NCBI GenBank assembly: GCA_031291645.1 | Contig: JARLIQ010000119.1 | Span: 38,348 to 102,347 of the forward strand | DNA: 64,000 nucleotides | Origin: Caulobacteraceae bacterium | GTDB lineage: Bacteria > Pseudomonadota > Alphaproteobacteria > Caulobacterales > Caulobacteraceae | Direction of reading: 5' to 3' | Shown here: piece after piece, positions 37,699-46,816 of the stretch | Numbering within the stretch: the first letter of the stretch is position 1 | Layout of the letters: each line of letters opens with the position of its first letter | Program-made: the position numbers and the translations under genes | The notes under the pieces: model-generated | What the model saw: the letters and a program-made list of their open reading frames with translations, nothing else | The model's database searches: none | Told to the model about the DNA's origin: nothing

Positions 37699-39818
37699 CG
37701 GCACAGCCCCTGGATCTTCTCGACCTCGGCGACCGCGGCCGCCCAGTCGAAGTGGTTCTCGTCGTTGAAGGCGTAGAACTGGACGTCGTTGGGGAACATC
37801 ACCACCGAGATGCCGCCGTAGCCCGACAGATAGGGCGCCCAAACCGGATGGCCGCAGCCGACCAGCGGGCCGACGTCGCGGGCCCAGAATCCGTGCCGGT
37901 AGCGCAGCCGGGGCGCCAGGGCGACGAAGCCGGCGCCCTGGGTGGAGATCTGCATCGCCTCGGACAGCAGTTTGGGGTCGAGGTAGGGCTTGCCGTCGAT
38001 ACGGCCGGCGCCGACCAGGAAGCCCATGGCCCTGACCACGTCGTCACGGTGGTAGGTCAGGCCCCAGCCGGTGAAAGGCTGGGCGGCGGCGTCGTAGGTG
38101 CGCCGGGTCACGTCCAGACTGGCCGACTGGCCGATGGCGCGCCAGATCGGGCGCACGAGGTCGTCATAGATGTCCTGGCCATCGCCCGACCTGCGCAGCA
38201 CGTCGGTCATGGCCACGCCCAGGAGGTAGGTGTCGAAGCTGTGGTAGACCCAGACCTTACCTGGCGCGGCCTTGCGCGGGTCGTCACAGGCGAACGCCGT
38301 CTTCTCGGCTGCGGTCTGCGACAGGAAGAAGGGCTCGGTGGCCGGCGAGTCCTCGTCGGCGTTGGGCGCGGCCGAGACGTAGTGGCCGCTGGCCATGTCC
38401 AGCAGATCGATCAGCCGCACGTCGCTCCAGCCAGCCCGGGCGGCGCAGGCGGGTACATGATCGGCCACTTTCTCGTCGATCACGCCCGGATGCAGCGCCT
38501 GCAGCCGGAACAGCGACTGGGCGGCGACCAACGACTTGGCGGTCGAATAGGACGGCAGGTCCCGCTCGGCGCAGAGCGGGTCCTCGCCTGCCCGGGTCGG
38601 ACAGGGTCCGGCGTAGTGGGTCTTGCCGGCCACCACGCCCCAGACGGCGTCCGGGCCGGCCGCGCGGGCCAACGCCGCAACGTCCACGCCGGGATGGTCG
38701 GCGGCGAGCGCCTGGGCGGGCTTGAGCAGCGCCTGGCCGGCGCGCTCGGCGCGGTCGCGGGCGATCAGGGCCTGGGCGCCGACGACCGGGCCCGGCGCAT
38801 AGGCGGCGGGGGTCAGGCTCCAGGCGTCGAACTTGTAGTAGAAGCAGGTCTCCGCGTCGAACTGCACCGCAGCCTTGCTGGTCTCGCCGTCCGGCTTGAA
38901 CAGCACCACCAGCCGGCCGTTGTGCACGCAGTTGGCATTGCGCTCCTGGAGCGTCACCGGCAGCACTGCGCGGGTGAAGCCGCCGTCGGCGGGGTCGGTC
39001 CAGACCCGGCCGGGATCGACCACCCATTCCCATTCGCTGCTGTTCGAGGGGATCGGGCCGCGGCTGGCCGGGATCAGCCGATCGCCATCCTGCACCAGGT
39101 CGACCGCCAGATCCGGCCAGGCCAGGCGCGGGTCGACCGCCTGGGGAGCGTTGTCGCTCAACACCACCAGGCCATCGGGCCGGGGCTTGGGCGTCAGCGT
39201 CAGCCGGCCCTCGAACCGCGCCGCTGGTGGGCGGACCTGCGGGCCGGGCAGGAAGGCGGACACCGGCGCCGGGCCGTCCAGCCGCGCGCCGTTCAGCACC
39301 TTGGCGTCCAGCGGCGCGGTGCTGAGTCCCAAAGCAGCATCGGCGTCGACCTTGACGTCGTCGCCCAAGCAGGTCGCCTCCGGGCTCGACAGGTCGGCGC
39401 GGAAGCGGATGGTCAGCCGCGCGCGGTCAGCCAGCCGCGGATCGCCGAAGGCGCCGTGGGCGAAGCTGACCCCATCGTCCTGCCCCTTGCGCACCGCCAG
39501 GGCGGTCAGCCAGGTCGCCCCGCCGTCGGGCGAGACCTCGGCGTAGCAGCCGTCCTTGGGGCCAAGACCCAGGGCGGCGATCCCGGCCCGCACCACCACG
39601 TCGCGTCGGCCAAGGGTCGAGAGCGTCACCTGTGAGCGGGCATGGCCGGCGAACTTCAGCGAGACATTGGCCTGGTAGGCCGTGAGCCGCACATCGCCGT
39701 CGCCGGAAGCGGCCCATTCGGGCGCGGCTCCCTTCTGGAAATCCTGGTTGTAGAGGCTCTCGGCCCGGGCCGAGCCAACGGCCGCCAAGCCGGCCGCGAG
39801 GATCAACAACGCCTTCAC
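37695..39818 (-). CDS. Large secreted serine hydrolase (beta-lactamase-like C-terminal domain)
   Basis: This 707-residue protein starts at a GTG that overlaps the sulfotransferase stop (GTGA), with a GGGAAGG site upstream. A signal peptide (VKALLILAAGLAAVGSARA) is followed by about 330 residues of beta-rich sequence that I do not recognise. A class C beta-lactamase/esterase-like domain follows, with the nucleophile motif S425-T-A-K428 and a second-motif tyrosine in VYHSFDTYL. Enzymes of this fold cleave esters, amides or D-amino-acid peptides in the periplasm. At 707 residues it is much longer than typical members, owing to the N-terminal part. Confidence 0.8.
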   Translation of the reverse strand: MKALLILAAGLAAVGSARAESLYNQDFQKGAAPEWAASGDGDVRLTAYQANVSLKFAGHARSQVTLSTLGRRDVVVRAGIAALGLGPKDGCYAEVSPDGGATWLTALAVRKGQDDGVSFAHGAFGDPRLADRARLTIRFRADLSSPEATCLGDDVKVDADAALGLSTAPLDAKVLNGARLDGPAPVSAFLPGPQVRPPAARFEGRLTLTPKPRPDGLVVLSDNAPQAVDPRLAWPDLAVDLVQDGDRLIPASRGPIPSNSSEWEWVVDPGRVWTDPADGGFTRAVLPVTLQERNANCVHNGRLVVLFKPDGETSKAAVQFDAETCFYYKFDAWSLTPAAYAPGPVVGAQALIARDRAERAGQALLKPAQALAADHPGVDVAALARAAGPDAVWGVVAGKTHYAGPCPTRAGEDPLCAERDLPSYSTAKSLVAAQSLFRLQALHPGVIDEKVADHVPACAARAGWSDVRLIDLLDMASGHYVSAAPNADEDSPATEPFFLSQTAAEKTAFACDDPRKAAPGKVWVYHSFDTYLLGVAMTDVLRRSGDGQDIYDDLVRPIWRAIGQSASLDVTRRTYDAAAQPFTGWGLTYHRDDVVRAMGFLVGAGRIDGKPYLDPKLLSEAMQISTQGAGFVALAPRLRYRHGFWARDVGPLVGCGHPVWAPYLSGYGGISVVMFPNDVQFYAFNDENHFDWAAAVAEVEKIQGLCR

Positions 39819-41203
39819 AGAACGCCTTCCCGGACCAGGGTTTGACGAAGCGGCTCGAGCTGGGCGGCGTAGGCGCGCCAGAGGCCGACGGAGTCGCGGT
39901 AAAGCGGCCGGCGCACCTGGGCGGCGCTGGCCGTCGATGTGGGCTGGCCGTTGAGGTGGAAGGCGAGGCAGGCGTCTTCCCACCCCAGCCCGCAGGCGCC
40001 GACCAGCGGCCGGGCCTCGCCCTCCAGGTCGTCGACCACCGCTTCGTAGTCGACCTCGATCATCCGACCCGGCAGCGCCCGGCGCCAATGATCGGTCAGG
40101 CGGCGGTAGGCGGCGATGTAGCGACCGATGTCGGTCAGGTCGTAGGAATAGGGACAGCCCGTCTGGAACAGGGTCTTGTAGAGGGCGTAGCCGACGTCCA
40201 TCGGGTCGCGCCGCACATGGACGATGCGCGCGCTCGGCAGCGCCAGGGCGATCAGGCCAACGTAGAGGAAGTTGACTGGGGTCTTGTCGATCAGGAACGG
40301 CCGGTCGGCCTCATGACCGGCCAGCCGATCGGCCAGGCGCCTGGCCAGGCGCGCGGGATCAATCGCCGCGGCGGCGCGGATGAAGGCGCCTCGGTCGCCA
40401 GCGCGCGGGGTTGTCTCCATCAGCGCCATGGCCAGGTCGGGGATTTCACCGAGGCTGGTCACCTGGCTGTGTGACGACAGTATCCGGTCAACCAGGGTGG
40501 TGCCGCTGCGCGGCAGGCCGAGGACGAAGATCGGGCCGGGTTGGTCGGCGCGCGCATCCGGCGCACCGGCCAGGCGGGCGGCGTCGAAAGCCTGGGTGAT
40601 GGCGGCCATGGCCTCGACGTCCATCTCGACCCGGTAGCTCAGCCGGGCGCGGCGCAGGGCCGCGCCGCGGCTCAGGTGGGCGAAACTCTCGGCGTGGCGG
40701 CCGACGTCCTCCAGTTCCTTGGCCAGACCATAGCGCACTGGAATTTCGCTCTCGGCGCCCGCCCGGGCCAGGGCGGCCTCTAGCGCTTCGATGTGGTTGT
40801 CGCCGTCGCGCCAGCGTCTCAACGTCGCCCTGTTGCACCAGGCCGCTCCGTCGTTCGGGTAGAGGGCGACCAGCCGGTCGAAGGTCTCCTCCGCCGCCTT
40901 CAACTCGCCCAGCGCCACCTGGCTGGCAGCCAAGCCGGAAAGCGCGCCGATGTCGCCCGCGCCAGTCTCGCGCACCAGGGCGGCGGCCTCGGCGAAGCGG
41001 CGGGCATGGTAGAGCGCCCGCGCCAGGGCCTCGCGGGCCGCCGGATCGCCGCGGCAGGCGCCCGTCAGGGCGACCAGCCGGCGCCCGGCCTCAGCCGGCC
41101 GACCGGTCGCCGCCAGCCGCATCGCCGTGTCGACGGCGGCGAGCCGTTCCGGCGGCGAGGTCGGACCGGCCGGCCGTTCATGCCTCGGCGGGGCGATCAC
41201 CAT
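39815..41203 (-). CDS. TPR-repeat sulfotransferase family protein
   Basis: This 462-residue protein has tetratricopeptide-like helices (about residues 20-190) and a C-terminal sulfotransferase domain. The PAPS 5'-phosphosulfate loop is seen as FVLGLPRSGTTLVDRILSSH (near residue 230), the catalytic-region histidine follows in the same segment, and the 3'-phosphate motif is ARIVHVRRDPMDVGYALY. It may transfer sulfate to a peptide or small molecule. Family members of this shape often sit next to TonB receptors, as here, but their role is unknown to me. It overlaps the receptor stop by 7 bases and the hydrolase start by 4. Confidence 0.85.
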   Translation of the reverse strand: MVIAPPRHERPAGPTSPPERLAAVDTAMRLAATGRPAEAGRRLVALTGACRGDPAAREALARALYHARRFAEAAALVRETGAGDIGALSGLAASQVALGELKAAEETFDRLVALYPNDGAAWCNRATLRRWRDGDNHIEALEAALARAGAESEIPVRYGLAKELEDVGRHAESFAHLSRGAALRRARLSYRVEMDVEAMAAITQAFDAARLAGAPDARADQPGPIFVLGLPRSGTTLVDRILSSHSQVTSLGEIPDLAMALMETTPRAGDRGAFIRAAAAIDPARLARRLADRLAGHEADRPFLIDKTPVNFLYVGLIALALPSARIVHVRRDPMDVGYALYKTLFQTGCPYSYDLTDIGRYIAAYRRLTDHWRRALPGRMIEVDYEAVVDDLEGEARPLVGACGLGWEDACLAFHLNGQPTSTASAAQVRRPLYRDSVGLWRAYAAQLEPLRQTLVREGVL

Positions 41204-43614
41204 CGATAGTTCACGGCCAGGCCGACGGTGCGCGGGAGGGTGATGAACTTCTTGGCGTCATTGCCGTAGAAGTTCGCCGCGGTCGGATCTCCCACGGTGG
41301 GGAAGCCTGGATTGGTCCCCTCGTAGGCTTGGGTGAACTCGCCGGTGACGCCGTCGGCGTTGAAGATGTTCTTGACGAACAGGCTCACGTCGACGCGGTC
41401 CAGCGACCAGGTCATGGTGGTGTTCCACAGCGAGAACGGCGGCAGGTTGGCGTCGAACAGGTCGGCCGCCACGGTGCTCGGGTGGCCGAGCGCGTTGCGG
41501 GTCATCGACTGATAGTACCCGTTCAGCCGGAAGATCAGCTTGGCGCCGCCGTCCAGCGGCACGGTGTAGTCCCCGGCGACGGTGACGGCGTGTTCAGGCG
41601 TCCCCGGCAGCATCTCACCCTTGCCGGCCAGCAGGACGCCCGTCGGGGAGATGAAGTTCGAGGTCAGCGACGCGTTGGTGTAGGTATAGCCGATGTCGTA
41701 GTGCAGTCGCGGCGCCAGATAGCCGGCGATCTGCCCTTCGAAGCCGGCCGACCGCGCGGTCTTGCCGTTGGCCACCACATAGAAGCCGTAGAGGTCGCTG
41801 AAGGTGTTCAGCTGGATCTTCGACCAGTCTACGTAATAGGCGGCGGCGTTGAAGGTGACGCCGTGGACCAGGCCCTTCACGCCGACCTCGTAATTGACCA
41901 CGGTGTCCGGCGCATAGGTGCGCCAGCGCGGATCCTCGGCCCAGCGGCCGGTCGTCGCCACCTCGTTCACCCCGCCGCGCCGATAGCCTTGGGAGACCGT
42001 GGCGTAGGCCAGGCTGTTGTCGGTGATCTTGTAGGAGCCGTTGAACTTGAACAGCGTCTTTTCGCTATCCTGCTTGATGGTCGGCGGCGCGTCGGGCGAA
42101 GAGACGGCGGTGAACGCCGGGAAGTCGATCAGAAGGTTTGTGGCCTGGTCGGTGCGGAAGTGACGCAGGCCGCCGGTCAGTTGCAACCGGTCGGTCACGT
42201 GCCAGGTCAGCTCGCCGTAACCGGCGATGTCGTTGACGGTCTCGTGGGCGCGGTAGAGGAACTGGTGATCGCTGCTGGCGACCAGGTTGGAGTCGGCCGG
42301 CAGGCCGAAGTAGGCATTGATGTACTGCTTGAAGCCGAGGACATAGTCGTCCTGCTTCTGGTCGTTGCGGTCGCGCTCTGCGAACACCCCGACCACCCAG
42401 TCGAAACGCTTGCCGGCCTTGGAGACCAGCCGGACTTCCTCGATCAGCCCCTGGTCGCCGTAGGTGCGGTAAGCCGGCGCCGCCGGGCGCGGGTAGTTGT
42501 AGTAGTAGTTATGGAACAGAGTGTCGTTGGCGTAGAAGCCGGTGTTGTCCGTCGTGCTCGAGCCGGTGTGGTCGAAGTAGGAGGTGCTCGAGGTCAGGGT
42601 GGCGAAGCCGAAGTCGACCACCCCTTCCAGCGCCACCAGGTCGACGTTGCGCTTTGACGGCTCCAGCAGCACCGCGCCGTTCTGATAAGACCCATAGGGC
42701 ACGCCGTAGCCATTGTCGCCGAAGGTCTCCTGGCGGCGGCCGCCGACATTGTCGTGCTGGTGGGCGTAGCTCAGGGTGAAGTCGGTGTTGTTGGTCGGAT
42801 CGAAGCGGATCGCCACGCGATCATACTGGATCCGGGTCGTGTCGGCGTCCTTCTTCCGATAGTAGCTGGCGGTGCTCGAGAAGATGCCGTTGGGAGCCAC
42901 GGGAATACCGTTGGCGCCCAGCTTGTAGAGGTTCACGTAGTCGGTGATGCCCGGATAGTCCTGGTCGACCACGTTCAGCCGGATCGCCAGCTTGTCGCCG
43001 AGCGGGATGTTCATCACCCCGTCGCCCTCCCAGCCGACTCCGCCCGATCCGTTGGTCTGGGTGGTGGTCAAGGCGACATTGCCGCTGAACCGGCCGAACT
43101 GCGGGGGATTGGAGATGTAGCGCACCGTCCCGCCCAGCGAGCCGGAGCCGTAGAGCGTGCCCTGCGGTCCGCGCAGCACCTCGACCCGCGCCAGGTCGAT
43201 CAGGGCGAAGTTGGCGAACAGCGGGGTGTCGTTCACATAGGTCGAGACCGGCGCGACCGTGGGCAGCCAGTAGTCGCCGACCGCCGAACTGTCGACGTTG
43301 ATGCCGCGCATCTGGATGTTGGTGGCGGTGCCCTGGTTGCGCGGACCGCGGTCGACCAGGGCGACGCCCGGCACGGAGCGCAGCAGTTCGGCCGAGTTCT
43401 GGATGTGGTCATCCTGGATGGTGCGGCCGGAGACGGCTGTGATGTTGTAGGGCACGTCCAGAACCTTCTGGTCGCGCCGCGTGGCGGTGACCACCACCTC
43501 GGTGAGCGAGGTCGGATTGTCGGCCTTCCTCTGCGGCGCGGTCTGGGCCCCGGCGGCCCCCGCCACCAACCCGCCAGCCAAAGCTGTCGCACAGAACAGT
43601 CTGAGTTTGGTCAT
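41197..43614 (-). CDS. TonB-dependent outer-membrane receptor
   Basis: This 805-residue receptor has a signal peptide (to about residue 23, AAGAQ), a TonB-box-like TEVVVTATRR, a plug with VEVLRGPQGTLYGSGSLGG, and a 22-strand barrel ending in aromatic VNYRW. It imports a ligand that is then handled by the overlapping downstream genes (sulfotransferase, serine hydrolase, MFS permease). It belongs to the large group of receptors seen in sphingomonads and caulobacters with catabolic partners. The ligand is unknown. Confidence 0.92.
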   Translation of the reverse strand: MTKLRLFCATALAGGLVAGAAGAQTAPQRKADNPTSLTEVVVTATRRDQKVLDVPYNITAVSGRTIQDDHIQNSAELLRSVPGVALVDRGPRNQGTATNIQMRGINVDSSAVGDYWLPTVAPVSTYVNDTPLFANFALIDLARVEVLRGPQGTLYGSGSLGGTVRYISNPPQFGRFSGNVALTTTQTNGSGGVGWEGDGVMNIPLGDKLAIRLNVVDQDYPGITDYVNLYKLGANGIPVAPNGIFSSTASYYRKKDADTTRIQYDRVAIRFDPTNNTDFTLSYAHQHDNVGGRRQETFGDNGYGVPYGSYQNGAVLLEPSKRNVDLVALEGVVDFGFATLTSSTSYFDHTGSSTTDNTGFYANDTLFHNYYYNYPRPAAPAYRTYGDQGLIEEVRLVSKAGKRFDWVVGVFAERDRNDQKQDDYVLGFKQYINAYFGLPADSNLVASSDHQFLYRAHETVNDIAGYGELTWHVTDRLQLTGGLRHFRTDQATNLLIDFPAFTAVSSPDAPPTIKQDSEKTLFKFNGSYKITDNSLAYATVSQGYRRGGVNEVATTGRWAEDPRWRTYAPDTVVNYEVGVKGLVHGVTFNAAAYYVDWSKIQLNTFSDLYGFYVVANGKTARSAGFEGQIAGYLAPRLHYDIGYTYTNASLTSNFISPTGVLLAGKGEMLPGTPEHAVTVAGDYTVPLDGGAKLIFRLNGYYQSMTRNALGHPSTVAADLFDANLPPFSLWNTTMTWSLDRVDVSLFVKNIFNADGVTGEFTQAYEGTNPGFPTVGDPTAANFYGNDAKKFITLPRTVGLAVNYRW

Positions 43615-43654
43615 GCCTTAGTCCCCCTTGGTCCCGGTTGCCCCGCCGGATCCG

Positions 43655-44578
43655 CTAGCGCCTGGCCTTGGACGGCTCTGGTTCTGACGCCGGCGGACCG
43701 GTCGGCGGACCATCTGAATCCGCGCCGTCCCTGGCGGGCGGAAACTCCAGCGGCCCGAGTGAAGCCAGGGCCGGGCCGGATCGCCCGCCTGGCCGTTCAT
43801 GCGCGAAGGGCCCCGGCCCGTCGCGATAGCTTTTCAGGGTCTGACCCAGGCCGTGCCAGCCGCGCTCGCGCACCCGCCGCACGTGGCCGAGATCGAGATC
43901 GAGCGCGATCACCTCGCGTCCGACTCCGGCCTCGTGAACCACCTCGCCGCCCGGCCCATAGATGCCGGAGCCGCCGACCCCGAGGTCTCCCGCCACGTTG
44001 ATGTCGACGAACCAGAGTTGGTTCTGGGCGGCGCTCGCCCGGGCGATGGCCTTCTCGGCCTCGCGGTCGATGGTGTTGGTCATGGTCGGATGCAGCACCA
44101 CCTCGGCGCCCAGGCAGGCGAGCGCGCGGGTGGTCTCGGGGAACCACATGTCGTAGCAGATCGAAACCCCGATCCGGCCGACCCCTGGCATGTCGAACAC
44201 CACCGGCTCGTCGCCGGCGGCGACACCCCGCTCATAGGGTCGGAACGGATAGAGCTTGCGGCAGCGGGCGACGACCTGACCCGCCGGGTCGATCACCGGC
44301 GCGGTGTTGAACACCTGATCGCCGAAACGCTCGTACAACGAGCCCGGGATCAACCAGACCCGGTTCGCCGCCGCGATCTGCGCCAGGCGCGCTTCGGCCG
44401 GACCGGGCATCGGCTGGGCGCAATCCAGCCGCGCGCCGAAGCCGGCCAGTTCGCCGATCAGCACCAGGTCGATCCAGGGAAAGCGGCGCTTGACCGCGGC
44501 GACCTCGGCCGCGATGCGGTCGAGATTGTCCTCGGCCCTCAGGTCGAGCTGCAAGCCCGCGACCGCCAGATGCGCCAT
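43655..44578 (-). CDS. Carbon-nitrogen hydrolase (nitrilase superfamily)
   Basis: This is a 307-residue amidase-type enzyme. The Glu-Lys-Cys triad is present as Glu43 (IGELAGFG), Lys near 108 (CRKLYPFRP) and Cys141 (VSICYDMWFPE). Such enzymes hydrolyse amides, N-carbamoyl groups or, rarely, nitriles. The last 45 residues are rich in proline, glycine and charged residues and look like an extra disordered tail. The ATG at 44578 begins the family-like MAHLAVAGLQLDL; an ATG eight codons earlier is possible. It lies 40 bases ahead of the TonB receptor and just after the MocR-like regulator. Confidence 0.87.
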   Translation of the reverse strand: MAHLAVAGLQLDLRAEDNLDRIAAEVAAVKRRFPWIDLVLIGELAGFGARLDCAQPMPGPAEARLAQIAAANRVWLIPGSLYERFGDQVFNTAPVIDPAGQVVARCRKLYPFRPYERGVAAGDEPVVFDMPGVGRIGVSICYDMWFPETTRALACLGAEVVLHPTMTNTIDREAEKAIARASAAQNQLWFVDINVAGDLGVGGSGIYGPGGEVVHEAGVGREVIALDLDLGHVRRVRERGWHGLGQTLKSYRDGPGPFAHERPGGRSGPALASLGPLEFPPARDGADSDGPPTGPPASEPEPSKARR

Positions 44579-44667
44579 GAACCCCCGCTTGCCGCCGCGC
44601 ACTGTTTGCGACGGTTCGGCAAAGGTCTCCGCAATCGGCCCTCAACTATAGAGCCAGATGGAAGAAT

Positions 44668-46515
44668 CTATGGCGCCAGTTCGGCCAGGGTCTCCCGGTC
44701 CGCGCCCGGCGCGACATAGACCGCGGAATCGACGGCGACCCCCATGGCGTTGAGCCATTGCACCCGGCCGTCCTCGATCAGCGGCCGGTAGCCGGAGGGC
44801 TCGCCATAGGCCCAGCTGTTCCATTGCCGGAACCAGATGTCGCCCTCGACCCACCAACGGCCTTCGTCGCGGTCCTCGTTGGCGTAGCCGGCGCGGCCCA
44901 GCATCGCGCCGTCGGCCAGGAGCTCGATGGTGCACGGCGCGCCATAGACCGTCTTGCACAGCAAGGTGGCGCCGGCCATGGCCGCGCGCAGCCGCTCGCC
45001 GCTGGCCAACACCGGGGCGAGGCTGGCCGTGTCGAAGCTGGGCGATATCTTCTCGCGGATCAGGCCGGCCAGCACCTCGATCCCGGCGCGGATGCGTTCG
45101 ACCGGCACGCCGGTCACGCCCAGCCGGAAGACGTTGGGCGGCGCGTCGGCCTCATAATGGGAGTCCACCGGCTCGATCAGCACGCCGCGCCGTTCGGCCT
45201 CCAGCGCCAGGGCGCCGATGTCGATGCCATCGGGGCCACGCACCCAGCAGCTGGTCCCGCCGGCGGAGGGGTCGATCGCCACCCAGCGCTGCAAATAGTG
45301 GTTCAACGCGTCGCGCAGGGCCAGGCGCCGGCGGCGGAACACCCGGCCGGTGCGCGCCATGGTCTTGTCGTAGAAGCCCTGGCCGAGGAAGTAGGCGGCG
45401 GTGCGCTGACTGGCCAACGGCGGGTGCTTGATCGAGAGCCGCCGCAGCCGCCTGGCCTCGGCGATCACCCGCGCATCGGCGACCATGAAGCCCAGCCTGA
45501 GCGCCGGCCCCAGCACCGCCGAGAGGCTGGCCGCATAGACCACCCGCTCGCCGCCCGGCAGGGCGCGCAGGGCCGGCAGCGCCGGCTCGAAATAGCTGGC
45601 CTCGCACTCGAAATCGTCCTCGACGATCACCGCGTCGGTGCGGGCCGCCAGCGCCAGCAGGGCCTCGCGCCGGTCCAGACTGAGAGTGACGCCGGTCGGA
45701 TAGTGGTGGCTGGGGGTGACCACGATGACGTCCGCGTCGGCCAGGCGCTCGTCGACAACCATGCCGGCGGCGTCGACCGGCTGGCGGCGCAGCCGCGCCT
45801 CCAGGTCTCGGGCCATGTCGCGCAGATCGGCGTAACCGGGGTCCTCGAGCGCCACGGTGCTCCGCCGGTCGACGAACAGCTTGAGTGCGATGGAGGCTGC
45901 CTGCTGGCTGCCCAGGGTGATCATCACCTCGTCCGGGCGAGCGTAGATTCCCCGGCGCGGCAGAATCTTGGTCCGAATCTCGTCGATCAGCATCGGATCG
46001 TCGGCATCACCCTGGCCCGAGGCCCAGGTCGCCACGTCGCGGGCGGCGAGCGCGCGGCGGCTGGCCTCGCGCCAGTCGGCGGCGGGAAACAGCGACGGGT
46101 CGATCAGTCCGTCGATGAACGGATAGGGATAGCGCGCCCAGTCGGGCGGGGTTCGGCGCGGCGCGGGCTCGCGCAGGCCGCTCTTCAGCCGGGACAGCAG
46201 CGGCGCGGTGACCGCCTCGCCGCGCACGCCCGCCACCTCGCCGAGCCCTCCGCCGACCGGGGCCAGGTCCGAGGCGACATAGAGGCCGCTGCGCTCGCGC
46301 CCGACCAGGAAGCCTTCAGCGATCAACTGCTGGTAAGCCAGAAGCACGGTGTTGCGCGATACGCCGAGCTTGGCCGCCAGGCTGCGCGACGAGGGCGCCT
46401 TCGCGCCACGGGGCAGATCGCCCGCCGCGACCGCTCGGATCACCCCGCGCCGGACCTGGTCCTGCAGGCTGAGCGGGCCATTTGCGTCCAACGGGATCAG
46501 AAGCTCAGCCCGCAT
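44668..46515 (-). CDS. MocR-like regulator: GntR DNA-binding domain + aminotransferase-like domain lacking the PLP lysine, with extra C-terminal domain
   Basis: This 615-residue protein has an N-terminal GntR winged helix (about residues 10-80; GAKAPSSRSLAAKLGVSRNTV) followed by a fold-type I aminotransferase-like domain (about 110-480). In MocR proteins the PLP lysine sits in a SKxLxPxLRxG motif. Here the segment reads SLSAVLGPALRLGF, with Ala333 (codon 45517-45519) in place of lysine. PLP could not bind covalently. About 120 extra residues follow (about 495-615; contains GRWWVEGDIWFRQW). The ATG at 46515 has a GAGGCGAGGG site. It probably controls the amide-uptake genes downstream. Confidence 0.85.
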   Translation of the reverse strand: MRAELLIPLDANGPLSLQDQVRRGVIRAVAAGDLPRGAKAPSSRSLAAKLGVSRNTVLLAYQQLIAEGFLVGRERSGLYVASDLAPVGGGLGEVAGVRGEAVTAPLLSRLKSGLREPAPRRTPPDWARYPYPFIDGLIDPSLFPAADWREASRRALAARDVATWASGQGDADDPMLIDEIRTKILPRRGIYARPDEVMITLGSQQAASIALKLFVDRRSTVALEDPGYADLRDMARDLEARLRRQPVDAAGMVVDERLADADVIVVTPSHHYPTGVTLSLDRREALLALAARTDAVIVEDDFECEASYFEPALPALRALPGGERVVYAASLSAVLGPALRLGFMVADARVIAEARRLRRLSIKHPPLASQRTAAYFLGQGFYDKTMARTGRVFRRRRLALRDALNHYLQRWVAIDPSAGGTSCWVRGPDGIDIGALALEAERRGVLIEPVDSHYEADAPPNVFRLGVTGVPVERIRAGIEVLAGLIREKISPSFDTASLAPVLASGERLRAAMAGATLLCKTVYGAPCTIELLADGAMLGRAGYANEDRDEGRWWVEGDIWFRQWNSWAYGEPSGYRPLIEDGRVQWLNAMGVAVDSAVYVAPGADRETLAELAP

Positions 46516-46816
46516 GCCCTCGCCTCTTATCGCGCGCCGCCGCCTATCCATGACATAGGCCGCGAACGCCCGAACGTCCAAGCACGCAAGCCCAGTCGCC
46601 GCGGCGCGAGCCATCGATCCACGAAAGCCTGACCTCGCCGCGCCAAATCGCCGGATCGATTAGGAACCCGTTCCGGACCCGGCCTGGCGCGCGATTTGGC
46701 CCTGCTCAAGCCATCGCCAGCGACCCGACGCCGCAGCTCTGACAAATCCCCGGTCCGCGCTCGGGCGAACGCGGACCGGGCCGCCCAGCGCGGGCCGTGC
46801 GGAGGTCGCCTGAGAC

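Noticed and set aside
37752..39635. 627-codon open frame on the + strand
   Set aside because: It is antisense to the serine hydrolase, which has a signal peptide and catalytic motifs. The frame lacks any recognisable domain.
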